A DNA stretch of 64,000 bases, taken from Chersky-265 sp035275285 (GTDB lineage Bacteria; Fibrobacterota; Fibrobacteria; UBA11236). The stretch spans positions 12,975 through 76,974 of the forward strand of contig DATENA010000338.1 of the NCBI GenBank assembly GCA_035275285.1, read 5' to 3'. Of this stretch, positions 40,854 through 49,800 are shown piece by piece. Numbering within the stretch: position 1 is the stretch's first letter; each line of letters begins with the position of its first letter. Both the position numbers and the translations under genes were made by a program. Under the pieces are notes generated by a model. The model ran no database searches. It worked only from the letters and a program-made list of their open reading frames with translations, and was not told the origin of the DNA.

Positions 40854-41440
40854 AGGGGCTTCCATTTGGAGGTAAAGGCGGAAAAATCGAAAGACACCCG
40901 GCCGCTCTCATCCTTGCGTTCGGCGGAGTTCAATTGGATCTTCGAGAACGTATCCGAGAACGTGGTATCTTTCCGCAACCGGTTGAGGTATTGATCCAGC
41001 ACGAGCAGCTGGTCCTGCTGCGAATTCGCAAACCCGTAGCCTTTGACGTTCATGACGTTATTGTTGAAGGAGAAGCTCGTGATCCAATAATTGTCCGGAA
41101 GATGCTTGGCCATGGAGGCGAGCTTCTTGGTCCAGAACACACCTCTGGCCTGGAGATCGTTCAGGAGCTCGATATCCGACTTGTCCACGATCAGCTTGGC
41201 GGACGTGTATTTCCGGTACTCCCGCTGCAAGCGTTGGACCTTGTCCTTCTCGTTGGTCAGCACACGCTCCATCTGCATGATAGTCAGTCCGGAATACAAC
41301 AGGGAAAGGAGGAAGAACCCGAAGCAACCTGCCCCGAGGATCACGGCCAGGCGATGCTGCCTTTCGGATTTGATCTCCCTTTCCCGCAGGTCCCGGATCA
41401 GGTTCAGCCGGTACAGGGACATTCCCGATTTGGCGATCAT
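40850..41440 (-). CDS. pilN: PilN-like pilus inner-membrane protein
   Basis: A 196-residue protein. The short cytoplasmic N-terminus has the PilM-binding pattern LYRLNLIRDLRERE (PilN motif xNLLPxR-like). TM follows (LGAGCFGFFLLSLLYSGLTI), then a coiled coil (EKDKVQRLQREYRKYTSAKL) and a ferredoxin-like fold (WITSFSFNNNVMNVKGYGFA). It overlaps pilM by 4 nt and pilO by 4 nt, indicating translational coupling across the three. Confidence 0.82.
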   Translation of the reverse strand: MIAKSGMSLYRLNLIRDLREREIKSERQHRLAVILGAGCFGFFLLSLLYSGLTIMQMERVLTNEKDKVQRLQREYRKYTSAKLIVDKSDIELLNDLQARGVFWTKKLASMAKHLPDNYWITSFSFNNNVMNVKGYGFANSQQDQLLVLDQYLNRLRKDTTFSDTFSKIQLNSAERKDESGRVSFDFSAFTSKWKPL

Positions 41441-42387
41441 GCTTCACCTCTTAACGCCAATGCCACGGCCAGGTCGAAACGGCCGGCCGCCGATTCGCGC
41501 ATGGATCCGAGCTTGCCCGCCAAATCCATCTTCTTGAGGGAAAGTCCCGTGGCATGGCCGACTTGGGCTAGCAGCGGCTCCTGGTCCAGGTAATCGCCCA
41601 ATAGGAGGATTTCCTGGAAGCCGGTGACCTGCGAATTCTTCTCGTAGAAGATCAGGGAACGGGAAATCTCGTCGGCCAGGGACCGGAGCCGTTTGTCCCT
41701 ATCCCCTTGGGACGCGTTCGGCCCGAAAACGTCTTCGGCCGCGAAGTAGATGTTGCGGTTGAAGAAAGGCGAATGTTCGCCGTCGATGACGATGGTGGAT
41801 ATCTGCGGACCCATGTGCATGGCCACCAACGGGTGGTCCCCCTCGCTTCCCCCTTTCCATGCCCAAATCGCGTTCGCCACCGCCACGGGAAGCACGTCCA
41901 CGGCGATGGCCTTGAGGCCGGCCTTTTCCAGCAGGGCCAAATGACGGTTGAGCAGGGAGTTGGCGGCCAATGCCACCATGACTTGTGCAAGTCCTCCGGT
42001 GGACCCCTGGTCCTCGTCCAGGACTTCGAAATCCAGGGTGGACGTAGCCACTTCGAAGTGGACCGTTTTCCTGAGCTCCAAGCGCAGGGCCTGCTCCATT
42101 TCCTCGGGGGCGAGCTTCCGGAACGGGAGCTGGCTGGCGAATACCTGTTTTCCGGACAAGCAGGCCACGACCGGATCCCGGGAGCCGATATTCAAGAGGC
42201 CTTTCACTTTCCGGAATCCGTCCAGCAATCCGAGGTCTTCCGAGAAATCGCCTTTCACCTCTTCCAGGCGATCCACGGAATAGATGCCCCGGCCGTCGGA
42301 AGAGATCCGGGCGGATCGGATCGTTTGATGATCCTGTTCGATGCCGAAGATGAAGCCCGGCTTGGAAGTCTGTATGCTGCGCTTCAT
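41437..42387 (-). CDS. pilM: PilM-like actin-fold pilus protein
   Basis: About 316 residues. It has the actin-like fold of PilM, with the Gly/Ile-rich first strand GFIFGIEQDHQTIRSARISS, LAPEEMEQALRLELRKTVHF, AVDVLPVAVANAIWAW, PLVAMHMGPQISTIVIDGEH and LADEISRSLIFYEKNSQVTG. It binds the PilN N-terminus on the cytoplasmic side and gates PilB/PilT docking. The start at ATG 42387 is chosen by fold; the frame is open upstream into the neighbouring gene. It is more divergent than typical PilM, but the position before pilN is convincing. Confidence 0.8.
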   Translation of the reverse strand: MKRSIQTSKPGFIFGIEQDHQTIRSARISSDGRGIYSVDRLEEVKGDFSEDLGLLDGFRKVKGLLNIGSRDPVVACLSGKQVFASQLPFRKLAPEEMEQALRLELRKTVHFEVATSTLDFEVLDEDQGSTGGLAQVMVALAANSLLNRHLALLEKAGLKAIAVDVLPVAVANAIWAWKGGSEGDHPLVAMHMGPQISTIVIDGEHSPFFNRNIYFAAEDVFGPNASQGDRDKRLRSLADEISRSLIFYEKNSQVTGFQEILLLGDYLDQEPLLAQVGHATGLSLKKMDLAGKLGSMRESAAGRFDLAVALALRGEA

Positions 42388-42437
42388 CGTGAGCCGCACG
42401 GGGTATGGGATTTCGGTAGGTGCATTGGATTCCGGTT

Positions 42438-42932
42438 CTAGGGGGATCGCCAATTGGTGAGGGAAAGATAACGAAGACCGTCGGTGGCGATGCCGTCGTT
42501 CGCGGGACCGCCGACGTCCGGGGCACCCACGTCCCAGGAGGCCTGGTAGGTTGCACTCCCCTTGACCGCCAGGGAGATCACGGTTTTGGTCGGCGCGGGG
42601 AAATTGTCGACCACCGTTACGGTAACCACGGACCCGTTCTCGAAAGTCTGGCCGGGAATGATGATCTGGGTGGCCCCGGCCCAGCCCTGGTTGCCCGTGA
42701 TGAACGCTTTGGCGTCCGCCTGATTGCGCAGCCATCCGACTCCCATCATGAGGCCCGATTCCGCGTCGTTGAAACATTGCATGCGAAAATAACTGTTGTC
42801 CTCATCGTTCCGCGCGTTCCCCGCCACGATCATCAAGCTGGCCGCGGCCATGGACAGGATCACCGAGAAGCCCAGGACGGCGACCAGAATCGATCCCTTC
42901 TGGCTTAAAGATGGCTGGCGGCATTGCGGCAT
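42438..42932 (-). CDS. PilX-like minor pilin component
   Basis: A 164-residue protein with QKGSILVAVLGFSVILSMAA near the N-terminus, the PilX_N pattern (GxxLxxxLxxL) of a pilin-like protein without the classic Glu5. RNDEDNSYFRMQCFNDAESG is the expected region after the helix. A beta-rich C-terminal half follows. Its 5' end overlaps the preceding minor pilin by 28 nt. It would be part of the tip/priming complex together with the next two genes. Confidence 0.7.
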   Translation of the reverse strand: MPQCRQPSLSQKGSILVAVLGFSVILSMAAASLMIVAGNARNDEDNSYFRMQCFNDAESGLMMGVGWLRNQADAKAFITGNQGWAGATQIIIPGQTFENGSVVTVTVVDNFPAPTKTVISLAVKGSATYQASWDVGAPDVGGPANDGIATDGLRYLSLTNWRSP

Positions 42933-43516
42933 ATGACGGATTCGGTTTGCATGGATAAAGTGGAAGAAACGCCCGCGAAGGTCATCCGGTAGCGGAAGTT
43001 GAACCACGTGAACTGGCCGTTCGGCAGCAAGCCGAACACCCCGCCGGACTTGGTGGTGTAGCCATTGGGGTTCATATCGACCATGACGGTATCCGCTCCT
43101 ATGGTAAAGGTCCGCCATCCGTTCCCTGCGGGATTGCAGGCTCCCCATGCGGGAATGCATTCCTCCAGCTTGCCGATGCCGCCGCCCACGGCGGCGACCC
43201 TGAATCCCTTGATGATCGCTCTCGCGGCGTCGCAGAAGACGACTCCGCTCTGGTCCAAGGCTGTAGGGACGCCTCCTGGACAGGCGTTTGCCAAAACCAC
43301 TTCCGAGCTGCCGAACACCCAGGTCGCCGAAGCCGCGTTGCGCTGGAAGTCTTCGGAAACCAGGTTCGAGATTTGCGTCAGGCGAAGCTGGTCGGAATTC
43401 GCCGCTAATTCCGTGTTGCTGACCCTCAGCAGAGTGATCACTACACCGGGTATGATCACGGAAATGACGCCTGCGACCATGGCTTCGATCAAAGTAAAAC
43501 CGCGCTGGCCCTTCAT
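42905..43516 (-). CDS. PilW-like minor pilin
   Basis: A 203-residue prepilin. The leader MKGQRG is followed by FTLIEAMVAGVISVIIPGVV, with Glu5 present and cleavage after Gly6 expected. The rest is a large variable domain with four or more cysteines (ANACPGGVPTALDQSGVVFC; ECIPAWGACNPAGNG). The size and position match PilW. The start overlaps the stop of the previous pilin gene (ATGA). Confidence 0.78.
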   Translation of the reverse strand: MKGQRGFTLIEAMVAGVISVIIPGVVITLLRVSNTELAANSDQLRLTQISNLVSEDFQRNAASATWVFGSSEVVLANACPGGVPTALDQSGVVFCDAARAIIKGFRVAAVGGGIGKLEECIPAWGACNPAGNGWRTFTIGADTVMVDMNPNGYTTKSGGVFGLLPNGQFTWFNFRYRMTFAGVSSTLSMQTESVICRNAASHL

Positions 43517-43953
43517 CGGACTTTCGTGACCCTTTTGGCCATGGTTACGGTGAAATTCTGACCGTTCTCGGACCAGGAAACGTTGGATGCCATGGTTTTG
43601 AAGGGAACGAGGGTTCCTGCGATGGTTTGCGTTTGGACGCTGAGGGTAAGGTTTCTGAAGGCGGGAGTGGGGGCCTGGGCCGGTTCGTTGAAGTCTAGGG
43701 AGATTGCGCCGTTCACGATTGATCCCAGGCCATCGTAGTTGAAGTAATGGTGTACCGGATCCTCGAGTTCTTCTTGGGCGATGATGCGGGCCTGCCGGAA
43801 ATGATCGTTGACCAACCGCATGACGGAGGCGTTCACGATCATGATCGCCACGGCCGATACCGTAAGGCCGAGCAGAACGGACGCCACCATGAGTTCGATC
43901 AGGGTGAAGCCCATTTGCGGAAGCGGACGTAGCGGTTGAGCGGACAAGGTCAT
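43513..43953 (-). CDS. PilV-like minor pilin
   Basis: A 146-residue prepilin. The leader ends PLPQMG, then FTLIELMVASVLLGLTVSAV with the invariant Glu5. The middle, NDHFRQARIIAQEELEDPVH, is typical for PilV/GspI-like proteins. It is 13 nt after the second pilin gene and overlaps PilW by 4 nt. Confidence 0.78.
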   Translation of the reverse strand: MTLSAQPLRPLPQMGFTLIELMVASVLLGLTVSAVAIMIVNASVMRLVNDHFRQARIIAQEELEDPVHHYFNYDGLGSIVNGAISLDFNEPAQAPTPAFRNLTLSVQTQTIAGTLVPFKTMASNVSWSENGQNFTVTMAKRVTKVR

Positions 43954-43966
43954 TCGCAGCGCCCCT

Positions 43967-44347
43967 TCAGAATTGCGCCGCGGCCATGGCCGTATCGGGC
44001 GCGGGACGCGACTGTTCCGTAACGACCACGAAATTCAGGCCGCCGGAACTCGATACGGCCACGGCGAATTGCGAAGCATTCGGCAGAACCAGGGCCGCAT
44101 TTAATTGGGCGCTCGTGACCAGGACGCCAGTCCTTCTGGTTATCGAAGCCGCCGTGATGGCGGCTGTTTGCGCCAGCGCCAAGGCGGCCTGCCGCTTTTG
44201 ATTCTTGATGTAGCCGTTGTAAATGGGCACGGCTACCGCGGCCAGGATGGCCACGATCACTGACACCACTAATATTTCCACCAGAACGAAACCCGAGCGG
44301 TTCCGGCCCCGGCCGCCCGGATTTCCTGGAGGCGCCTTTGCCTTCAT
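43967..44347 (-). CDS. Type IV pilin-like protein
   Basis: A 126-residue prepilin with a long basic leader (MKAKAPPGNPGGRGRNRSG) and the cleavage region G-FVLVEILVVSVIVAILAAV. VPIYNGYIKNQKRQAALALA follows. The short globular domain (TGVLVTSAQLNAALVLPNAS; SQFAVAVSSSGGLNFVVVTE) lacks a disulfide loop. Glu5 is conserved although Val replaces Thr2. It follows the first pilin after 5 nt and could be a second major pilin or a pseudopilin. Confidence 0.82.
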   Translation of the reverse strand: MKAKAPPGNPGGRGRNRSGFVLVEILVVSVIVAILAAVAVPIYNGYIKNQKRQAALALAQTAAITAASITRRTGVLVTSAQLNAALVLPNASQFAVAVSSSGGLNFVVVTEQSRPAPDTAMAAAQF

Positions 44348-44352
44348 GGCGG

Positions 44353-44739
44353 CTAGTAGTTGTAGGTCTGGGCGTTTCCGCCGCCGGTATGGGTGGCCGT
44401 CACCGTGCCCGTGCCGATTAGGCTGGAAATGTTGATGTCGATCCCGATGGGAAGCTGCATGGTGGCCCCGCCCGCGCTGCAAAGCAGGGATGCGGCCAGA
44501 CCGGTGGTGGGAATCACCCCGGTGGGGACGGTTACCTTGCCGCCTTGGTTGATGCAGGCTCCCATGTAGGAAGCCACCGAACCCGCCGCGTTTGCGGCTG
44601 CGTTCTGCCGGGAACTGGTGACATAGCTGGTATACATAGGCACTGCGACGGCCGCAAGCGCCGCCACGATGATCGCGACCACGATGACTTCGACCAAGGT
44701 GAAACCTTCCTGGCCTTCGAAGTTCTTGGGATTTTTCAT
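44353..44739 (-). CDS. pilA: Type IV pilin, probable major subunit
   Basis: A 128-residue prepilin: leader MKNPKNFEGQEG, then FTLVEVIVVAIIVAALAAVA VPMY-type helix with Glu5. The globular part has two cysteines (ACINQGGKVTVPTG; LLCSAGGATMQ), which could form a loop. It has the strongest Shine-Dalgarno in the cluster (AGGAGAGAG before ATG) and a 76-bp gap before it, both fitting high expression of a main pilin. The symbol rests on position and strength of expression signals; it could also be called pilE. Confidence 0.8.
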   Translation of the reverse strand: MKNPKNFEGQEGFTLVEVIVVAIIVAALAAVAVPMYTSYVTSSRQNAAANAAGSVASYMGACINQGGKVTVPTGVIPTTGLAASLLCSAGGATMQLPIGIDINISSLIGTGTVTATHTGGGNAQTYNY

Positions 44740-44815
44740 TTTCTCTCTCCTGAAGTGAAATGGATGTCACATTGCCGACGCACACGAAAGCCTTTGCATG
44801 ACCGCATCCCCCGCC

Positions 44816-46054
44816 TCAATGGATGTATTTCCCGATCATGAAAATGGGCAGATACAGCGAAAAGAGGATACCGCCCACGATACTGCCCAGGGTCACGATC
44901 AGGATCGGTTCGATGATGGAAGACAGGGAATCCACCACGCTGCGGACTTCCCGTTCGTAGAATTCGGCGGCCTTGGCCAACAGTTCGTCCACGCGCCCGC
45001 TGGACTCGCCCGTGGCCACCAATTGCACGACCAACACCGGGAAAAGCCCGCTGGCCTCGAGCGCTTCGCTGAGCAGGTCACCCTTCCGGAGACTGCCGAA
45101 AATGCCTTCCAGGCTCTTTCCGAAATAGCGATTGTTCACCGCCGCGCCCGCGATCTCGGTCGCCTTGAGAATGGGGGTTCCCGCCCCCAGGAGCAGGGAC
45201 ATGGTGCGGCAATAAGTGGCCCAGATATTCTTCTGCAGAATGCCGCCGAATACGGGAATCCTCAGGACGTTTTTCTGATAAGCGATTTTGAACTCATCGC
45301 GGGTCATCAGGTATTTGAACAGGACAAAGAGCAGTCCGGTCGCGATGAAGCAAAGTATGGTGTTCTGCCGTACCAGGCGGGAGATGAAAATCAGCATCTG
45401 GGTAGGAGGCGGAAGCACGGCGTTCATGCTCCTGTAGATGGTCTCGAAGGTAGGCACCAGCTTCCACATGATCCCCAGCATCATCACGCTCACGAACCCG
45501 CCGATGAAAACGGGATAGCGCATCGCGGTCTTGATCTTCCCGCGCATGATCTCCACGCTCTCCATGTAATCGGCCAGACCTTCAAGCACCTTGTCCAAGG
45601 CGCCCGCCACTTCGCCCGAATTCACCACGGCCACGTACATGGGGCTGAACGCGCCGGGATGCCGGGCCACGGCGTCGGACAGGGTGAACCCGGTCGAGAT
45701 GTCGTCGGCGATTTGCTGGATAATGGCCTTGAAAACGGGTTTCTCGCCCTTGGTGAGCTGATCCAGGGCTTTGGAAAGAGGAACGCCTTGCCCGACCATG
45801 GTCGATAACTGGCGGGTGAAGAACACCACGTCCCGGAAAGGCACCTTGTTCCGGCGGTTCTTCACGCCTTCCCTGAAGAACTCCGAAAGGGTTTTGCGGG
45901 GCCGGATTTCGTCTCCGCTCAGCTCCTTGACCATGATGGGCAGGAAATCCTTCTGCGTCAGGCGCTCCAGGACCTCATCGGCCGTGACGCCGTCCATGGT
46001 GCCCAGCACCACGCGATCTTCCCTGTCCCTGACCTTGTAGCTGAACTTCGCCAT
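44816..46054 (-). CDS. pilC: Type IV pilus inner-membrane platform protein
   Basis: A 412-residue protein with two GspF/PilC repeats: FTRQLSTMVGQGVPLSKALD in the first and YCRTMSLLLGAGTPILKATE in the second. Each is followed by membrane helices (MRYPVFIGGFVSVMMLGIMW; ILCFIATGLLFVLFKYLM; PILIVTLGSIVGGILFSLYL). VAVVNSGEVAGALDKVLEGL and LVATGESSGRVDELLAKAAE are the conserved repeat ends. It docks the ATPase beneath the pilus. ATG 46054 starts right before the N-terminal domain; the frame is open upstream into the previous gene. Confidence 0.93.
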   Translation of the reverse strand: MAKFSYKVRDREDRVVLGTMDGVTADEVLERLTQKDFLPIMVKELSGDEIRPRKTLSEFFREGVKNRRNKVPFRDVVFFTRQLSTMVGQGVPLSKALDQLTKGEKPVFKAIIQQIADDISTGFTLSDAVARHPGAFSPMYVAVVNSGEVAGALDKVLEGLADYMESVEIMRGKIKTAMRYPVFIGGFVSVMMLGIMWKLVPTFETIYRSMNAVLPPPTQMLIFISRLVRQNTILCFIATGLLFVLFKYLMTRDEFKIAYQKNVLRIPVFGGILQKNIWATYCRTMSLLLGAGTPILKATEIAGAAVNNRYFGKSLEGIFGSLRKGDLLSEALEASGLFPVLVVQLVATGESSGRVDELLAKAAEFYEREVRSVVDSLSSIIEPILIVTLGSIVGGILFSLYLPIFMIGKYIH

Positions 46055-46059
46055 GGCCG

Positions 46060-46866
46060 TTACTCCGCGTCCCCCGCCATCTGCTTCAGCCTTTCCCTCA
46101 TGGAAGGGAAGTCCGGGAAGTATTTCGAGGAGTCCTGGCCGGCATCGGCGCCGCTCCGGCGCCAGCCCAACAGGGCCCCGAAGGACACACCGATCTGCGC
46201 CTCGCGCGGACCGCGGGACCAATCCGAGTCCAGGCCGGGGGAGACATCCGCATCCAGGCTGAGGAAGGCGCGCTCCCGGGGGGACTTCACGGTAAAGCCC
46301 AGGTAGCCTCGCAGGGATTCCCGATTGGAGAACGGCCGCTGGAGACCGGCGGGACCGCGCATGGTCCCGTCGATGTGGTGGGCGCGCACGCCGGCTTCGC
46401 AATCGAAAAAACCGGAGGGCGAGAGCACCGCCCCCAGGAACGGGTTGGTGATCAGCCCGGAATAGCGGAAACCCGCCGCATCCCCGCTGTTGAGGTACAG
46501 GAAGCGCGACCCCGCGGTGAAGCGCAGCCATTCCGAGAAAAAGTGCGGGGAGGCCAAGATGAGGCCGAAGGTGGGCGCCACTCCGAACTCGCCGTGGAAT
46601 TGCGCGGACTTGCCCCCCGCCACCCTGAGCTGATCCAGGCCGATCCCGGCCTCGATCGCCGCGTAAGGCACGGGCGCATAGGCCAGGTTGAGGGTATGGA
46701 TGGTCTCATAGGAAGGGATGTCGGCCTGGGTGATGTTCTGGCCCCGAAAGGAAAGGCCGTATTGGATTCCCAGGCTGCGGGAATCCATGTCCTCGATGGG
46801 AAAGGCCGCGTGGGCCGCCGCGGCAAAAGCCAGGAGGCAGGCTGACAACCACAGGACGGATTTCAT
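46060..46866 (-). CDS. Secreted outer-membrane barrel-like protein in pilus operon
   Basis: About 268 residues. A clear signal peptide, MKSVLWLSACLLAFAAAAHA, precedes a mature part with repeated amphipathic strands (SLGIQYGLSFRGQNITQADI; LNLAYAPVPYAAIEAGIGLD; FGVAPTFGLILASPHFFSEW; GYLGFTVKSPRERAFLSLDA). An 8-12-stranded barrel is plausible. The C-terminal tail is polar. It lies 5 nt before pilC and 22 nt after the Ig-repeat gene, inside the predicted operon. An additional upstream ATG (46884) is less likely. A role in anchoring or exporting the Ig-repeat protein is only an inference. Confidence 0.65.
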   Translation of the reverse strand: MKSVLWLSACLLAFAAAAHAAFPIEDMDSRSLGIQYGLSFRGQNITQADIPSYETIHTLNLAYAPVPYAAIEAGIGLDQLRVAGGKSAQFHGEFGVAPTFGLILASPHFFSEWLRFTAGSRFLYLNSGDAAGFRYSGLITNPFLGAVLSPSGFFDCEAGVRAHHIDGTMRGPAGLQRPFSNRESLRGYLGFTVKSPRERAFLSLDADVSPGLDSDWSRGPREAQIGVSFGALLGWRRSGADAGQDSSKYFPDFPSMRERLKQMAGDAE

Positions 46867-46888
46867 GTCGCTTCGTATTCCCATTCCG

Positions 46889-49800
46889 TTACGGCTTGAG
46901 CTGCGGGAGCAGGAAGCGCTCTCCGTCCTTGTCCCTGATACCGTTTACTTCCGCATTCACCGTGACGAAGAGGCGGTTCGCGAACTGCCTGGGATACCGC
47001 AGCCGCGCTTTGGCGAAACCACCCTTCGTGACCGCGGAAACCTCGATGGCGACGGCGAAATCGTTGTCCGTGAAGGGGAGGTCGGACAGGAATTCGCGGA
47101 TTTCCCATTCGTGGTAGGGATAATCCCCGCTCGCGGGAAGATGGCAGCCCGGGCCCACCAGAGTCGAAGTCGACGGACGGGAAATGACCTCGCTGGTATT
47201 GGTCTTGCCGTCCTGATTTACGTCTATCCCGATACGGACGCTGTCCACGACGATCGACGTTTCCCCGCTGTCGATGTCGCATTTTCCGTTCCCGTTCAAA
47301 TCGAACCATTCGTCGTGCTGCAAGGGATCATAGTCGAAAACCCCGTCTCCGTTGCGATCTTCGCCCCGCCTCAGGATGCTGGGATTGCCGTCCAGATCGA
47401 TGTCGATCCCCGGATCGAATCTCAAGTTCTGGTTGATGTCCTCATAGGGAAGCATGTCCTTTACGACCAGGCGATACACGACCTTGACCGCTTCCGAATC
47501 GGAGCCGAGTCCGGTGAAATGGTCGAAAACCAGCCTGCCGATCCCCATTCCGGTCACCACCGCACTGAAATGCACCTCCGTGCCGTCCGCTACGGCATTG
47601 CCGTTGACGTCCTGCACCACGGCCCCCTGGAAAAACTCGAAAGTGGCCTCATTGGTGGTTCCGGCGTTCCGGACGGAAATGGAATCGTCCTCCGGGCGCG
47701 CCACCGTCACGATATGCGCGGGACCCGAAATGGTCAGCTTGGAGGTATCCGCCAAGGCGCCCACGCTCGCCACCACCAAGGTCCCCCGGTATCCGCTCGC
47801 GATGCTCCCCGCCAGGAGTTGGCTCACCGCAATACCCATCTGAGTCTGCACCACGGGCTTGGCGATCGCCTCGCCCCCGCCAGGCCCCTTGAGGATCCGG
47901 AAGTTCACACTCTCTCCTGTGACCAGATTCCCCCCCGCATCCGCGACTACCGCGCGCAAGGTGGCTACACCCCCGTTGATGCCGATATTGTCCGCCGTGA
48001 TGGTGAGCTTGACCGATGCGGCCGTGGTCGCATTGAAGGCGATGTTGATCTGGGCCGATCCCGCGGACGCATTCGCCTGCACCGTGGCCGTTCCGGAGAA
48101 GGACGCGCTCCGGAGGTAGGTGGCTGCCCTGCCGTTCCCGTCGGTGACGACCGTGGCGTTGGAGATGGAGCCCGCATTGGTCGCGAAGGTGACGGTTTTT
48201 CCCGCAATGGGCGCGTTGGAGCCATTCACGTAGGTCGCCGTCACCAGGGTGGAATCCGCCCCGCCCACCGCCAGGCTCCCTTTGGAAACCGCCAGGATCA
48301 AACTGTTATTGCTGAACGTAAGACCCAGGGAATCCGACGTATTGAGCGCCGCGCTCCTCACCCGCACGCTTCCCGAAGACGCGGCGGTCACCCGCACCAA
48401 GGCCCGCCCGTTCGGGTTCAGCACCGTGGAATAGGACGTGTTGCCATTGTCGAAAACGCCCGGACCGGCCAACGTGAAAGCGATGTCATCCCCGGCGATG
48501 GGATTGCCGGACGCGTCCTTGAGGAAGGCTTCCACGTTCGCGACTTCCCCTATCTTGAGGTCCGTGATATTGGAGGTGAGCTGCAGGGTGACGCCGCTGA
48601 ACAGCACTTCCGTGGAGGCGGTCAGGCTGCGGCCCACGGCGGTGGCTTCCACCTTGCACACGCCGTTGACCGGGGCGCTGCGTAGGATGACGCCGGCGCG
48701 GCCGGCGCTGTCCACGACGGCGGTCTGGCCGATGATGCCCAGATCGCTCGTGAACTTGACGATCTCGCCCGCGGCGGGATTGTTGTTCTCGTTGGTGAGG
48801 ATGACGGAGATGACCGCGAAGTCCGAGTTGTCCGCCCGGAGCTGGGAGCGGGAGGAGAAGATGCGCATCTTGCGGATGGACCCGACCGTATTGTCGCCTT
48901 TGTTGGGCAGCACGCTCCAGAAGTCCACGAAATTGCTGTCGGTGGCGCCCAGGGCCTTGGCGGTGACGGTCACGCGCCGCTGGGTGCCGCTGGTGACGGC
49001 GGTGCGGAAAACGCCTTCGCCGTCCGTGGTGCCTTGGCCCGGGCTGCCGTTGAAGAGGACGGTCGCGTCCGGGACCGGGTTGCCCGCGCCGTCCAGGATC
49101 TTGATGGCCACGGGGACGGTGCGGTTGAGCAACGCGTCCGAGGAAGCGGGGACCACGTCGATCTTCAGGCCCGAAAGGGTGATGGTGGTGACCACGGAGA
49201 GGGAGGAATCCTCGATGATCATGGATGCGGTGACGCGGGCGTCCACGTTGATGGGCACGGCGCGGTAGGTGGCGGAGGCCTCGCCCCGGGAATCGGTGGT
49301 GTCCGAGGAGGCGATGATGCCCTGGTTGGCGGTGAAGCGCACCGGCCGGCCGGCCAGGGGATTGTTGAACTTGTCGAAGGCCACCACCCGGACCGTGGTC
49401 TGGTCGGTGTTGCTGGCGCGCAGGTTGGACTTGTCCACGAAGATGCGGAGGTTGCCCACGGTGGGATTCGCGGCGGAATCGGAGAAGGGCAGTTTGGTGA
49501 GGTAGACGACCTTGGCGCTGTCCGCCGCGCCCAGGGCGGAGGCGGTGAGGACCAGGACCTTCTCGCCCGGGCTCACCACCGTGGCGGTGGCGATGCCGGA
49601 GGGGTTGGTGGTCAGGGACGCTTGCAGGGCGCCTTTCAGGGCCACCTTCACGTCCGAAAGCGGGCGGTCCTGGGCGTCGCGCACGCGGATGGAGACGGGA
49701 ACGGTGTCGTTCAGGACGGCTTCGCCCCTGGCGGGCTTCACTTCGATGCGGATGCCGGCCAGGGTGATGGTCGCGCTGGCGCGGCGCGTGGAATCGCCTT